In this document: positions 9,024-18,422 of the stretch, one piece after another
How positions within the stretch are numbered: position 1 is the stretch's first letter
How the letters are laid out: each line of letters begins with the position of its first letter
Source of the DNA: CAWBRT01 sp963819175
GTDB lineage: Bacteria; Acidobacteriota; Terriglobia; Terriglobales; Acidobacteriaceae
DNA length: 64,000 nucleotides
Assembly (NCBI GenBank): GCA_963819175.1
Contig: CAWFVJ010000021.1
Span: 248,001 to 312,000 of the forward strand
Direction: 5' to 3'
Position numbers and translations under genes: made by a program
The notes under the pieces: generated by a model
Told to the model about the DNA's origin: nothing
The model's input: only the letters and a program-made list of their open reading frames with translations
Database searches by the model: none

Positions 9024-9725
9024 TTACGCTCCCGCGGAGCCGACCGTCAGGCCGCCACAGACATACAGCACTTGTCCCGTAACGAATCCGCTACGCGCAT
9101 CGAGCAAGTATGAAGCTGCGTGCGCGATGTCTTCGGGCAAACCGATGCGGCGCACCGGTATTGCGTTAATAATGGCCTTGGTGCGCGGGCTGTCAGGGGG
9201 ATTCCCACGTTCAAACAACTCGGTCCGAATCGGGCCGGGACCAATTGCATTGGCCGTAATGCCATACTGACCCAATTCCAATGCCCAGACTCTGGCCATG
9301 CCCTGCAATCCAGCCTTGCTGGCCGCGTAGGCGGTCCGCAACTCCTTGCCGAGCGCGGCTCGCGACGACATGTTCACGATGCGCCCGAATTTGGCCTCTT
9401 TCATGCCCGGCAAGAGCGCCTGCACGCACTGCATCGCGCAACGCAGGTTGAGCGATATGGCCCGGTCAAAATCTTCCAGTGTCTGCTCCTCGATTGAGCC
9501 CGGACGGATCACGCCGACATTGTTGACCAAGCGGGTGATTGGGCCATCACGCAACGCGGCCTCCAGAGCCCGCGCCGTCTCTTTCGGATCTGACAAATCC
9601 GCTCGAATACCATCCCCGACCAGATCGATTACGACCGGTTCGTAGCCATCCGCTCTGCTTCGCTCAACAATGGCGCGGCCGATCCCATTAGCGCCGCCGG
9701 TAACAAGTACGCGTTCCCTCTTCAT
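9024..9725 (-). CDS. SDR-family oxidoreductase
   Basis: Classical short-chain dehydrogenase, 233 residues, NAD(P)-dependent. The nucleotide-binding motif is TGGANGIGRA (residues 8-17). The catalytic Ser-Tyr-Lys set is seen as VNMSSRAALG and YAASKAG, followed by ITANAIGPGPIRTE. FabG-like, but the family is too broad to give a substrate. It starts a minus-strand run SDR, MaoC, CitD-CitE, CitF with a short gap (36 bases) to MaoC. Confidence 0.85.
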   Translation of the reverse strand: MKRERVLVTGGANGIGRAIVERSRADGYEPVVIDLVGDGIRADLSDPKETARALEAALRDGPITRLVNNVGVIRPGSIEEQTLEDFDRAISLNLRCAMQCVQALLPGMKEAKFGRIVNMSSRAALGKELRTAYAASKAGLQGMARVWALELGQYGITANAIGPGPIRTELFERGNPPDSPRTKAIINAIPVRRIGLPEDIAHAASYLLDARSGFVTGQVLYVCGGLTVGSAGA

Positions 9726-9811
9726 GCTTTGTCGCCTCGGTGTTCATTTTGTTCGCAATGGTAGAAGCAAACGTCGAAAAATGGAAGATCGATGCATGGA
9801 AAATATCAGCT

Positions 9812-10945
9812 TCAGTCAAGCGCTTTATGGAATCGGAGAACGGCAACCATGAGCAAGCTGATTCCCAGGGCAGCCATGGCGAGCATCTGGGGCCAGAGAA
9901 TTTCCATGCCCACGCCCTTCAGATAGGTGCCGCGGAGCACAACCAGGAAATAGCGCAGCGGACTCAGATAGGTGCAGTATTGCAGCCACTGCGGCATGGT
10001 GCTGATCGGGAATCCGAAGCCGGAGAAAGTTATGGCGGGCATGATAAAGAAAAAGGAGGTCACCATCGCCTGCTGTTGCGTCGATGAAACGGTTGAAATC
10101 AGCAGGCCGACGCCCAGCATGCACAGAAGAAAAAGGACCGCGCCCGCAAATAGCACGAGGATGTGACCGCGAAACGGAACCTGAAACCACAGCGTCCCCA
10201 CCGTCGCAATCAACGAAACATCGAAAAGACCAATCAAAAAGAAGGGCAGCGTCTTGCCGAGGATGAACTCGACGGGGCGAATGGGCGTGACCATGATCTG
10301 CTCGAGAGTGCCGATCTCGCGTTCGCGAACCACCGCAAAGGCGGTCAGAGTCACCACCAGCACGAGCGTCAGACTTCCGATGATTCCCGGCACAAAGAAC
10401 CAGCGGCTCCTGAGGTCGGGGTTGTACCACGGCCGCTGTTCGAGCTGCACGGAAGGCATCTTGTCAACCATCTGCGGCGCGATGCGGTAGATGCGGTCCC
10501 TCTGGTAGCTTTGCGCGAAGCCGAGCGCGATCTGTGTAACGTAGCCGGAGGCGATCAGGGCGGTGTTTGAATTGGTCGCATCGACGATCACTTGCAGAGG
10601 CGCGGTCTGTCCTTTGCGCAGATTCTGGGCGAAGCCGGCGTCAATCTCGAGGCCCACCGTGGCTTCTCCCCGGTCAATGAGATCGCCGAGCTGGCGCATG
10701 TCCGTCAGTTGGCGTTGCACGTCGAAGTAGGGACTGGAAGAAAAACGGGAGAGCAGTTCGCGGCTCTCCTGGCTGTGGTCGAGATCGAGCACAACGGTTG
10801 GGACGTGATAAACCTCAAAGGTGGCTGCGTATCCAAAGATCAGCATCTGAATGATCGGTGGGCCAAAGAGCACGAAGCGCGTGCGCTTGTCGCGGAAGAC
10901 CTGGATGAATTCCTTGATCAGCATCTGCTTAAGCCGCTCCAGCAT
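9812..10945 (-). CDS. ABC-2 type permease, second of the pair (YbhR-like)
   Basis: A 377-residue ABC-2 membrane protein. It starts with a cytoplasmic stretch MLERLKQMLIKEFIQVFRDKRTRF, then a transmembrane helix, a large extracytoplasmic domain (about residues 50-180), and five C-terminal helices with the ABC-2 motif REREIGTLEQIMVTPI. It is the last gene of the efflux operon, 15 bases after the other permease. Very similar in plan to the preceding permease, so the two probably form a heterodimeric channel (inference). Confidence 0.88.
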   Translation of the reverse strand: MLERLKQMLIKEFIQVFRDKRTRFVLFGPPIIQMLIFGYAATFEVYHVPTVVLDLDHSQESRELLSRFSSSPYFDVQRQLTDMRQLGDLIDRGEATVGLEIDAGFAQNLRKGQTAPLQVIVDATNSNTALIASGYVTQIALGFAQSYQRDRIYRIAPQMVDKMPSVQLEQRPWYNPDLRSRWFFVPGIIGSLTLVLVVTLTAFAVVREREIGTLEQIMVTPIRPVEFILGKTLPFFLIGLFDVSLIATVGTLWFQVPFRGHILVLFAGAVLFLLCMLGVGLLISTVSSTQQQAMVTSFFFIMPAITFSGFGFPISTMPQWLQYCTYLSPLRYFLVVLRGTYLKGVGMEILWPQMLAMAALGISLLMVAVLRFHKALD

Positions 10946-10960
10946 CGCTTCTCCTTTCCT

Positions 10961-12094
10961 CTAGGCCAGCTTCTTGTGGAACGCACGGATGGCGAGCAGC
11001 GCCAGCACGAGCGTGAACACGGTCAATGGGATCAAGTCGGCATAGAGCAAGGCCACGGGTGTTCCCTTAAGGAATATCTTCTTCAGCACCGAAACGTAGT
11101 AGCGCGCCGGCAGAATACGAGTGATCCACTGCAAGACGAGAGGCATTTGCTCAATCGCATACAGAAATCCCGACAGCAGAAAAGCTGGAAGGAAGGTCAC
11201 GAGCAGCGCGATTTGACTCGCCGCAAGCTGACTTTTCGCGATCACGGAAATAAAGAACCCGAGCGAAAGCACAACCACCATGAACATGGCGGAGCTGACC
11301 AGCAGCGTTAGAAAAGAGCCTCGAAAAGGAACATCGAACCAGTAGATGGCCATCAGGGCGCAGACGATGACGTCGAACATGCCGATGGCGAAATAGGGCG
11401 TCAGCTTGCCCAGCATGATCTCCAGCGGGGTGACGGGAGTTGAAATCAATTGCTCCATCGTGCCGCGCTCCCATTCGCGCGCGATGGTGAGAGAGGTAAG
11501 GAAGGCGCCGATCACGGACATGACCAGGGCAAGCACGCCGGGGACGATGAACGCGCTGCTCTCAAGATTCTCGTTGTACCAGGTGCGGGTTTGGACGCTG
11601 ACGGGAGCGGGTTGGATGAGCTGGCCGTGGTTGCGCAACCAATTGAGTTGGATCTCCGACGAATAGCTTTGGACCACCGCCTGGGAATATCCGATGAGGA
11701 CATTGGCGGTGTTGTCGTCAGTGCCATCGACGAGCACCTGAACCTGCGCCGGGCGGCCGTCGTACAGGCGCCGCGAGAAATCCCACGGGACCACAATACC
11801 CATTTTCGCGTGGCCGTCGTCAAGCGCGCGAGCCAGCGCCGGGTAGTTGTCCACCACGCGCACGAGGTTGAAGTAGGAGCTCGCCTGGAAGCGCTTCAAG
11901 AGGTCCTGGCTCTGCTGGCTGCCTTCGCGGTCGTACACATAAACCGGCAGACCCTTGAGATCGAGATTGACCCCGTAACCAAACAGCAGCACCAGAATCA
12001 CCGGCATGATCACGACAATGATCAGGCTGCGCGAGTCACGAAGAATCTGGATGACCTCCTTCTTCGCCACGGCCAGGAAGCGGGTGAGGCTCAT
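10961..12094 (-). CDS. ABC-2 type permease, first of the pair (YbhS-like)
   Basis: Also 377 residues. N-terminal MSLTRFLAVAKKEVIQILRDSRS leads into a first helix, then an extracytoplasmic domain and five further helices with REWERGTMEQLISTPVTPLE, the ABC-2 signature. The ATG overlaps the stop of the upstream ATPase gene (ATGA), indicating translational coupling. Likely exports a drug or lipid-like compound together with the HlyD and TolC proteins of the operon. Confidence 0.9.
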   Translation of the reverse strand: MSLTRFLAVAKKEVIQILRDSRSLIIVVIMPVILVLLFGYGVNLDLKGLPVYVYDREGSQQSQDLLKRFQASSYFNLVRVVDNYPALARALDDGHAKMGIVVPWDFSRRLYDGRPAQVQVLVDGTDDNTANVLIGYSQAVVQSYSSEIQLNWLRNHGQLIQPAPVSVQTRTWYNENLESSAFIVPGVLALVMSVIGAFLTSLTIAREWERGTMEQLISTPVTPLEIMLGKLTPYFAIGMFDVIVCALMAIYWFDVPFRGSFLTLLVSSAMFMVVVLSLGFFISVIAKSQLAASQIALLVTFLPAFLLSGFLYAIEQMPLVLQWITRILPARYYVSVLKKIFLKGTPVALLYADLIPLTVFTLVLALLAIRAFHKKLA

Positions 12095-13047
12095 GCTGTC
12101 CGTTCCTTTCCCGAATCGCGCGTGGTTGTGAGAGAGACAAAAACATCTTCCAGGCTGGGGTGTATCTTCTCGATGCGGCCAACGGCGATGCTGCGATCGG
12201 AGAGGTACTTTTTGACCTGCGGGACCGCAGACGCGGCATCACGCACCACCAGGTGCAGAGCGTTGCCGAAAACCGCGGCATCGAGCACGTCCGGCGCGGA
12301 TTGCAGAACTTCCACCGCGCTGCCCAGGGGTTCGCATTCCACCAGGAGCAGTTCGCCTTCCATCGATTTCCGCTTCAGCTCCGAAGGCGTTCCCAGGGCA
12401 ACGATCTTCCCGCGAAAAATCAGCGCGAGGCGATTGCAGTATTCGGCCTCATCCATGTAATGCGTGGTCACGAAGACGGTCACGCCCTCTTCCGCCATGT
12501 GGTGAATGAGGTCCCAGAAGCGGCGGCGCGAAATCGGATCGACACCGGAAGTAGGCTCATCCAGGAAGATAATGGGCGGCTTGTGCAACACCGCGCAGCC
12601 CAAGGCCAGGCGCTGCTTCCACCCGCCCGGAAGCGTGCCGGTAATGAGATTTTCCTGGCCCTTGAGGTCCGCCATCTCCAGCGCCCATTCGATGCGTTCT
12701 TTGAGCTGGTTTGAAGGCACGCTATAGAGGCCGGCGAACAGGCGCACGTTCTCGATCACCGTGAGATCGTTGTAGAGGGAAAATTTCTGGGACATGTAGC
12801 CAATGTTCTGGCGCACGGATTCGGGTTCATGGCCGACGTCGTATCCTGCAACCCGCGCGCGGCCGGACGTGGGCCTCAGCAGACCGCAGAGCATGCGGAT
12901 GGTAGTGGACTTGCCGGCGCCGTTCGGCCCGAGAAAGCCAAACACCTCGCCTTTGCGGATTTCGAGACTGATGTGATCGACGGCCACAAAATCACCGAAT
13001 TGCTTGACCAGGTTCTCGATCACAACTGAATTGTTGTCCTCAGGCAT
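12091..13047 (-). CDS. ABC transporter ATPase, second copy
   Basis: An ABC-2-type ATP-binding subunit, about 318 residues. Walker A is GPNGAGKST, the signature region is LPGGWKQRLALGCAVLHKP and Walker B is IIFLDEPTSGVDP, followed by VFVTTHYMDEAEYCNRLALI. I chose the ATG at 13047 (MPEDNNSVVIENLVKQFG), with GGAG nine bases upstream, over the longer frame from 13092. This start overlaps the previous ATPase gene by eight bases. In E. coli YbhF the two ATPase halves are one chain; here they are two genes. Confidence 0.9.
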   Translation of the reverse strand: MPEDNNSVVIENLVKQFGDFVAVDHISLEIRKGEVFGFLGPNGAGKSTTIRMLCGLLRPTSGRARVAGYDVGHEPESVRQNIGYMSQKFSLYNDLTVIENVRLFAGLYSVPSNQLKERIEWALEMADLKGQENLITGTLPGGWKQRLALGCAVLHKPPIIFLDEPTSGVDPISRRRFWDLIHHMAEEGVTVFVTTHYMDEAEYCNRLALIFRGKIVALGTPSELKRKSMEGELLLVECEPLGSAVEVLQSAPDVLDAAVFGNALHLVVRDAASAVPQVKKYLSDRSIAVGRIEKIHPSLEDVFVSLTTTRDSGKERTA

Positions 13048-13987
13048 GGTGAGACGCTCCACCGCTGACCGCGTCGACGAAGAGGTCCTCAATCGTCGGC
13101 GTGACCTGTTGAATCGCGTCGAATGGGACGTGCGCGCTCTTCAGCCGGGCCTCGAATTCGGGGATGCGGCGCGCTGCATCGTCAACCACCACGTGCAGGC
13201 CGTCGCCGGTCAGCACGAGGCTGGAGATGCCGGCCGCCTGCTCGAGTTGTTTGCGCAATCCACGCGGTTCGGACGAGGTTACGGACAAGACGCCCTTGCC
13301 CAGCTTGGCCTTGAGATTCGCGGGCGTGTCGCAGAAGAGCAGCTTGCCATGATCGAGCAAGGCGACCCGATGACAGCGCTCAGCTTCGTCGAGATAAGCG
13401 GTGGAGGTGAGTATCGCCACGCCCTCGGAGATCAGCTCATAAAGAATGCGCCAGAAGTCGCGCCGCGAAACCGGGTCGACACCCGTGGTCGGCTCATCCA
13501 GCAGGATCACCTTGGGGCGGTGAATGAGCGCGCAGACCAGGCCAAGTTTTTGCTTCATGCCGCCGGAAAGTTTTCCGGCCAGACGCTTGCGGAATTCCGC
13601 CATGCCGGCTGCCTGCAGCAGTTGCGCCGAACGCTCCTCGCGCTCAGCTCTTTTCACTCCAAACAGGTCGGCGTAGAAGCGAATGTTTTCGTCGACGGTG
13701 AGGTCTTCATAAAGCCCGAAGCGTTGCGGCATATAGCTCAGGCAATGCTTGGCGCCTTCGGGATCGCGAACGACATTGAAGTCAGCGACACTGGCTGTCC
13801 CTTCATCGGGCGGCAGAATGCCGGCGAGCATGCGGAGCGTTGTCGTTTTTCCCGCGCCGTCGGGACCGACCAAGCCGAAGATTTCGCCGGAGCGCACGTC
13901 AAAGCTCAGGTGATCGACCGCAAGTATGCCCGGAAAGCTCTTCGTGAGTCCCTCGGCAACGATCACGGATTGCGTCAGCTCGGTCAT
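13040..13987 (-). CDS. ABC transporter ATPase, first copy
   Basis: A 315-residue ABC ATPase: Walker A GPDGAGKTT, signature LSGGMKQKLGLVCALIH, Walker B VILLDEPTTGVDP, then TSTAYLDEAERCHRVAL. The C-terminal 80 residues form the extension seen in ABC-2 drug-export ATPases. The ATG overlaps the HlyD stop (ATGA). Together with its neighbour it would power the two permeases as a heterodimer, matching the N- and C-halves of YbhF. Confidence 0.9.
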   Translation of the reverse strand: MTELTQSVIVAEGLTKSFPGILAVDHLSFDVRSGEIFGLVGPDGAGKTTTLRMLAGILPPDEGTASVADFNVVRDPEGAKHCLSYMPQRFGLYEDLTVDENIRFYADLFGVKRAEREERSAQLLQAAGMAEFRKRLAGKLSGGMKQKLGLVCALIHRPKVILLDEPTTGVDPVSRRDFWRILYELISEGVAILTSTAYLDEAERCHRVALLDHGKLLFCDTPANLKAKLGKGVLSVTSSEPRGLRKQLEQAAGISSLVLTGDGLHVVVDDAARRIPEFEARLKSAHVPFDAIQQVTPTIEDLFVDAVSGGASHHA

Positions 13988-14997
13988 TTCTTCTCCGGCG
14001 TAGCGGCCGTGGCCAGATTGAGATGGGCGTCGGCGGGCATGCCAGGCTTGAGTTCGCGATTGAGATTCTCGATATCGATCTTGATCCGATAGACGAGGGT
14101 GACGCGCTCCTTGTAGGTTTGAACGCTCTTGGGTGTGAACTCAGCGGTCGATGCGATGAAGGAAACGCGTCCATGGTACTGCTTGCCGGGATAGGTATCG
14201 GTGGTGACAGTTGCATCCTGGCCCCAGTGGATGCGGCCCAGATCGGTCTCGGCGATATAGGCGCGCAACCAGATGTGATCGAGGTCGGCGAGCGTGACCA
14301 CCGGAGTGCCGGGAGAAACTACTTCTCCGATTTCAGTCTCGCGCACTGTAATCACGCCGGCAGAGGGGGCATGGAGAACCGTGTAATCCAGGTTGACACG
14401 CGACAGGCCCAAATTGGCGTTGGCTTCGCCGAGATTGGCGCGAGCGATCGCGATGTCTTCTTTCCGGCTGCCTTCGACGGCTTCGTCGTAACGCTGTTGC
14501 GCCGCCTGGAAGATCGCCTCGGCACGCTTCAGCGCGGTTTCCGCTAAGTCGCGGTCCTGGGCAGAGACAGCATCTTTGCTGAAGAGGCGCTGGGCACGGT
14601 CATAGTCGAGCTTCTTCTGCTGCAGGTCGGCCTGTGCGTCGAGCATGGTTTGCTGCGAGGCATTCCGTTCCTGCTCGCGGGTTCCGGCAAGCGTAAGCGC
14701 AAGGCTGGATTTGCGCACATGAACATTGGCCTCATCGATCCGGACCTTCTGCTTGAAGTCGGCGTCGTCCAGGCGCGCCAGCAAGGCGCCCCGCTCAACC
14801 GACTGGCCTTCCTCAACCGGAAGTTCGATGATGCGCCCCTGAACCTTGAAGCTCACCAGGCTCTCGTGCGCTTCAATATTGCCGGAGAGCGTGAGCTGAT
14901 TTTCGGGCTCCGTTTTCTTCGTCAGATGCGTGTAGAGGTATACCCCTGCGGCGATCGCCGCAGCCAGCAAGATCAGAACAGGTAAACGTCGTTTCAT
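13984..14997 (-). CDS. HlyD-family membrane fusion protein (YbhG-like)
   Basis: Periplasmic adaptor, 337 residues from the ATG at 14997 (MKRRLPVLILLAAAIAAGVY), which supplies one N-terminal membrane anchor. It is followed by a lipoyl half-motif (GNIEAHESLVSFKVQGRI), a long coiled-coil hairpin (about residues 75-190, rich in Ala, Gln and Glu), and the second barrel/lipoyl half (VLHAPSAGVITVRETEIGE). It links the inner-membrane ABC complex to TolC. The frame is open 49 codons upstream, but that part is out of character. Confidence 0.9.
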   Translation of the reverse strand: MKRRLPVLILLAAAIAAGVYLYTHLTKKTEPENQLTLSGNIEAHESLVSFKVQGRIIELPVEEGQSVERGALLARLDDADFKQKVRIDEANVHVRKSSLALTLAGTREQERNASQQTMLDAQADLQQKKLDYDRAQRLFSKDAVSAQDRDLAETALKRAEAIFQAAQQRYDEAVEGSRKEDIAIARANLGEANANLGLSRVNLDYTVLHAPSAGVITVRETEIGEVVSPGTPVVTLADLDHIWLRAYIAETDLGRIHWGQDATVTTDTYPGKQYHGRVSFIASTAEFTPKSVQTYKERVTLVYRIKIDIENLNRELKPGMPADAHLNLATAATPEKK

Positions 14998-15028
14998 AGC
15001 TTCAAACCTCGCGAGGCCGACAAATCGC

Positions 15029-16369
15029 TTATGGGTTTCCCATATACTGTCCGATGTTCTTCTCCGTGTCCCCCACGGCCCGCGCCAGCGCAAACTTCGC
15101 GTCGGCGTGGCTGGAAACGGCAAAGATGTAGTTCTCCCGCGCACGAGCCAGTTCGTCTTGGGCGGTCACCACTTCAACGTTATTGGTCGCGCCCGACTCA
15201 AAACGATCCTGCGAAAGTTCGAGTTCGCGCTCCGCGAGATCCTGCCCTTCCTTGGCAACATCGACCTGCTCGGCCGCGGACTCCAGATTCAGCAGGGCCT
15301 CGCGTATCTCCTCTTCAATGCCGTGGCGCAAATCGTCGATTTGGTCGTCAATGCGTTTAATGCGGCTGGCGAGTTCCCGCGCCTCACCGCTGCGGTCACG
15401 ATCGAAAACCGTAACGTCCACTTCGCCTTGAACCAGCCCCGTGCCTTGCATGCCTCCAATGCTTCGTCCAATCCCGCCATAGTTTCCGTTGATGCTGAGC
15501 TTCGGATAATAGCGGGCGCGACTGGCGCGTTGCTGCTCGACCAATGCCTGACGCTGGCCGGCAAGCGACAGGTAGTCGGGGCGCAAGAGGAGTGCCGGGG
15601 GGACAAGGTGCTCCGCCTGAGGCTGGGTTAGGGGCTGATACCGAAGCGGTTCAGCCAGTTCCAGCGGCGTGCCCGGATTCATGCCCAAGTTGCGCGCGAG
15701 GGCCAGCAGAGACCTCTTGTACTGGTTCCGCGCCACCAGCAGAGCCTGCTTGTCATTCGCAAGCTGCACCTGCGAGCGCAGCACGTCGACGCCGGTCGCG
15801 GTCCCGGCATCGTGCTTGTCTCTTGCGAGCTTGTACAAAACTTCAGAAGCGGTGACCCGGGACTGGGCGGCGTCAACCCGCGCCGCGGCGGACTGGGCGT
15901 TGAGATAAAGGCCCGCAATGGAACGAACGATTAGATCGCGTGCATCCTGGTAATCCATTTTGCTGGCGGCCAGGGTGCGTTCGCTAGCCTTCCATCCGCG
16001 ATAGCTCTGAAGATCGACGATGTTCTGCTCGGCGTAGAAGTGAGCATCAAAATTGGAAAACGGTCCAACAACGTCAGGGATGCCGGGGACTGAAATCCCA
16101 AAGGCCCGCAGGTCGCGATTCTGCGCGTTGACGTAGCTTTGCACGCGCACCTTCGGAAGCAGCGCAGCCGACAAGCGGCGCATGCGAGTGCCTTCGGCTT
16201 CCTCGACCCGGGTGTCAGCGACGAGCACGTTGAGATTGGCCTGTAACGCCTTCTGAATTGCATCCCGCAACGTGAGGCGGTAAGGCGTCTGTTCCTGGGC
16301 TGCGCTGAACGTGCCACAGACCAGGATTGCCGGTAACAGAATGACGACAGCACGGAAATTGCATTTCAT
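15029..16369 (-). CDS. TolC-family outer membrane channel
   Basis: Outer-membrane efflux protein, 446 residues from the ATG at 16369. The signal peptide is MKCNFRAVVILLPAILVCGTFSAAQ. Two TolC repeats follow: LTLRDAIQKALQANLNVLVA in the first, and a second half starting near PLTQPQAEHLVPPALLLRPDY. Long amphipathic helices such as ESAAEQVDVAKEGQDLAERE form the tunnel. It precedes the HlyD gene by 31 bases and should form the exit duct of this tripartite pump. Confidence 0.9.
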   Translation of the reverse strand: MKCNFRAVVILLPAILVCGTFSAAQEQTPYRLTLRDAIQKALQANLNVLVADTRVEEAEGTRMRRLSAALLPKVRVQSYVNAQNRDLRAFGISVPGIPDVVGPFSNFDAHFYAEQNIVDLQSYRGWKASERTLAASKMDYQDARDLIVRSIAGLYLNAQSAAARVDAAQSRVTASEVLYKLARDKHDAGTATGVDVLRSQVQLANDKQALLVARNQYKRSLLALARNLGMNPGTPLELAEPLRYQPLTQPQAEHLVPPALLLRPDYLSLAGQRQALVEQQRASRARYYPKLSINGNYGGIGRSIGGMQGTGLVQGEVDVTVFDRDRSGEARELASRIKRIDDQIDDLRHGIEEEIREALLNLESAAEQVDVAKEGQDLAERELELSQDRFESGATNNVEVVTAQDELARARENYIFAVSSHADAKFALARAVGDTEKNIGQYMGNP

Positions 16370-16380
16370 CGCTTCTACTC

Positions 16381-17097
16381 TTAACCGGAGAGCCGGCGAC
16401 CCCGGCCTGCTCCGTAATTGCGCAGATTGGGGTGGATGGCGATTGCCCTCCAAAAATGTTGAAAGCTTTCTTCCAGCCAGACGCGGAGCGCCGGCTCGCC
16501 TCGCAGCGACCAAAGCAGGAGTGTTCCCATGAACGCCTGCTGAAAGCGAATCGCAATTTTCTCTTTCTTCAGGCGAGGGTCGATTTCTCCGCGCTTTTGC
16601 CCCACGGCCACAGCCCGGGCGAGCATCTTGCGGCCTTCAAGCCAAGTTGCGGTCGGATAAGCTCGCGAACGCCCTCACTCACCAGGAACGAAGACATCAA
16701 GGCACGGGCCAGATCGGGGCTGCGTCCGGGTTCTTCCCCGACGCGAAGAAACAGACGGTGCAACACCGAGTGAGATGGTCTGCTTGCCGGACTCGGTAAG
16801 CGTCATGGCTTCTCTCACCTTGCCAAGTTGAATTTCAGCCATGACACCCAGCACGTGATCTTTACTCTCGAAATAGTTAAAGAAGGTGCCCTTGCCAACA
16901 TCCGCGGCTTCGGTGATGTCTCCTACGGTGACATTGGGAAAGCCGCGCTCGGCAAAGAGCTGAAGCGCGCAACGAAACAGCCGCAGACGCGTTTCGGCGG
17001 CGCGACGCTGACGGCGCCCCATACCTTGCAAGTGGGGCAGGTTCTCAGAAGCAAGAACCTCGATGCAAGTTGGTCGAGATGCATGACTACTATTCAT
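16381..17097 (-). pseudogene. TetR-family repressor of the efflux operon, frameshifted twice
   Basis: The N-terminal HTH is intact: RCALQLFAERGFPNVTVGDI, then EAADVGKGTFFNYFESKDHV. After about residue 110 the protein continues in a second frame (about 16760-16630: VLHRLFLRVGEEPGRSPDLARAL, ELIRPQLGL) and then in a third (16626-16381: MLARAVAVGQKRGEIDP, FQQAFMGTLLLWSL). The joins look like one inserted base near 16765 and one missing base near 16640. The reconstructed protein is about 235 residues, normal for TetR. It lies 11 bases before tolC and is probably co-transcribed and autoregulated. Confidence 0.82.
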
Positions 17098-17131
17098 TGA
17101 TGACTAATAACCATAAACGACTAGTGGTCAT
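17083..17131. promoter_or_regulatory. Candidate TetR operator region
   Basis: Two direct copies, ATGACTACTA (17083-17092) and ATGACTAATA (17100-17109), and one inverted copy, TAGTGGTCAT (17122-17131), straddle the TetR start at 17097. An arrangement of repeated and inverted 10-mers at the start of a TetR gene suggests an autoregulatory operator. This is inference from pattern only. Confidence 0.4.
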
Positions 17132-17233
17132 ATAATCGACGGGAAGGCCACGAGTTGTCAAGGGGCTCAACCTTGCAGGATTTTGGGGCGGACCATGGAC
17201 TTGGCGAAGACCGAGAACTGTCAAGAGGTTAAC

Positions 17234-17427
17234 GTCATTCCGAGCGAGCGACGCCTTGCGTCGCGAGTCGAGGAATCTTGTGTGTTGGTTTGCTGTGGGA
17301 AGACAGCGGAAAGACACAAGATCCCTCCACTTCGCGCCCGAACAGCTTCTTGCTTATCGAGTGCAATGTCGGGGTACGCGGCGTGGCTGCTCCGGCCGCA
17401 GGCGCCAAGCGCTTCGGTCGGGATGAC
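17234..17427. repeat. Dispersed intergenic repeat, copy C
   Basis: It starts GTCATTCCGAGCGAGCGACG, contains CGCGAGTCGAGGAATCTTGT and AAGATCCCTCCACT, and ends TTCGGTCGGGATGAC. Copy D at 58790-58899 shares all these blocks but is about 84 bases shorter in the middle. It occupies most of the otherwise empty 17132-17566 region between the efflux operon and the FecR gene. Confidence 0.7.
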
Positions 17428-17566
17428 GCTCTCTGAAAGAAATGGGTACACCAACTATGGAAGGCACAGTAGACTGAGGGAAAACGTGACCGGCGGAGTG
17501 CCGTAGGCAAAAAATGGCGCGGCTAAAAGCCACGCCCATTCAAAGAATCACCTAGAGTTATCGCGC

Positions 17567-18286
17567 TCAGTACCAGGGTCCGCGCCGCCCATAAACAATC
17601 ACCCCCGGCGGGTACGGATATGGATATGGGTACGGATACGGATAGAAGCGCGGATAGGAGGCATCCTGACGCTGGTTTCGCACACGGCACCACTCATCGA
17701 AGGCGTCGGGCTTGGGGTCCTTATGGCGTTCATAAGCAGCCGCGGTTCCGGATAGCCGAACCTGCTCGTGCCTCTTCACGCGCAACGCTGAATGCTCTGC
17801 GGTAACGCTGCCCTCGCCCTTCCAAACGGTGATCGTAGTGGTGTTAGCCGTCGAGTCGGCGTCAAAGCGGTAATCACCCGACTTCATGACGGTGAATGAG
17901 CCGTTGTTGCTGTCCACCTCATAAACTTCACCGTCAAAGAGATGGCGCACGTGCAAGTACAAAGTTCCCTGGCTGAGCCGTACCTGAACCGTGTGGCGAC
18001 TGACGTTGACAATGGTCAGGCTCGTCTCCGCGTTCATTTGCATCAAGCCGGTGCCGACGTTCAGCTCTGCCCGCGAAGCTTTGTCGGTCCACACGTTTTC
18101 CGTGTTTCCCAGCACAGCATTGGACGAAGCCGCAACCCAACTTCCCGTTCCGTGCGGCTGAATCGAGACAGCTCCGTTGATGTACTGCAAGACAGCGACA
18201 CGTCCAGCAGGAGCGGCGCTTGCCAGCACCGCCCCAAAAAGCAACGGCAATAACGCCGCCCAACCCTTACGAACAAGTATGTTCAT
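17567..18286 (-). CDS. FecR-domain secreted protein with Pro-Tyr tail
   Basis: A 239-residue exported protein. The ATG at 18286 has GGGGAGG six bases upstream, and the signal peptide is MNILVRKGWAALLPLLFGAV with cleavage after ASA. The middle (about residues 30-160) fits the FecR periplasmic fold: GAVSIQPHGTGSWVAA, LNVGTGLMQMNAETSLTI, VRLSQGTLYLHV. In classical FecR this domain signals to a sigma factor, but no sigma factor or receptor is adjacent, so here it may be structural. The C-terminus ends in a run of Tyr-Pro dipeptides (about residues 215-228). Confidence 0.75.
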   Translation of the reverse strand: MNILVRKGWAALLPLLFGAVLASAAPAGRVAVLQYINGAVSIQPHGTGSWVAASSNAVLGNTENVWTDKASRAELNVGTGLMQMNAETSLTIVNVSRHTVQVRLSQGTLYLHVRHLFDGEVYEVDSNNGSFTVMKSGDYRFDADSTANTTTITVWKGEGSVTAEHSALRVKRHEQVRLSGTAAAYERHKDPKPDAFDEWCRVRNQRQDASYPRFYPYPYPYPYPYPPGVIVYGRRGPWY

Positions 18287-18422
18287 GCCGGACCTCCCCG
18301 GGTGATAACCCGAGCTGATCACCCGCAACTACTTACTATGCCCGCCGCTATGCCCACCGCCGCCGCTCGGATGACCGCCACCACTCGGATGACCGCCACT
18401 CGACCGGGGGCTGACCCATGAT

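Noticed and set aside
11450..12460. Long plus-strand frame (336 codons) across the permease and ATPase genes
   Set aside because: It is the mirror of well-supported minus-strand ABC genes; its translation is His/Arg/Ala-rich with no family motif.
13004..14092. Plus-strand frame of 362 codons opposite the ABC ATPase and HlyD genes
   Set aside because: Antisense to a conserved ATPase with intact Walker motifs; a codon-bias shadow in GC-rich DNA.
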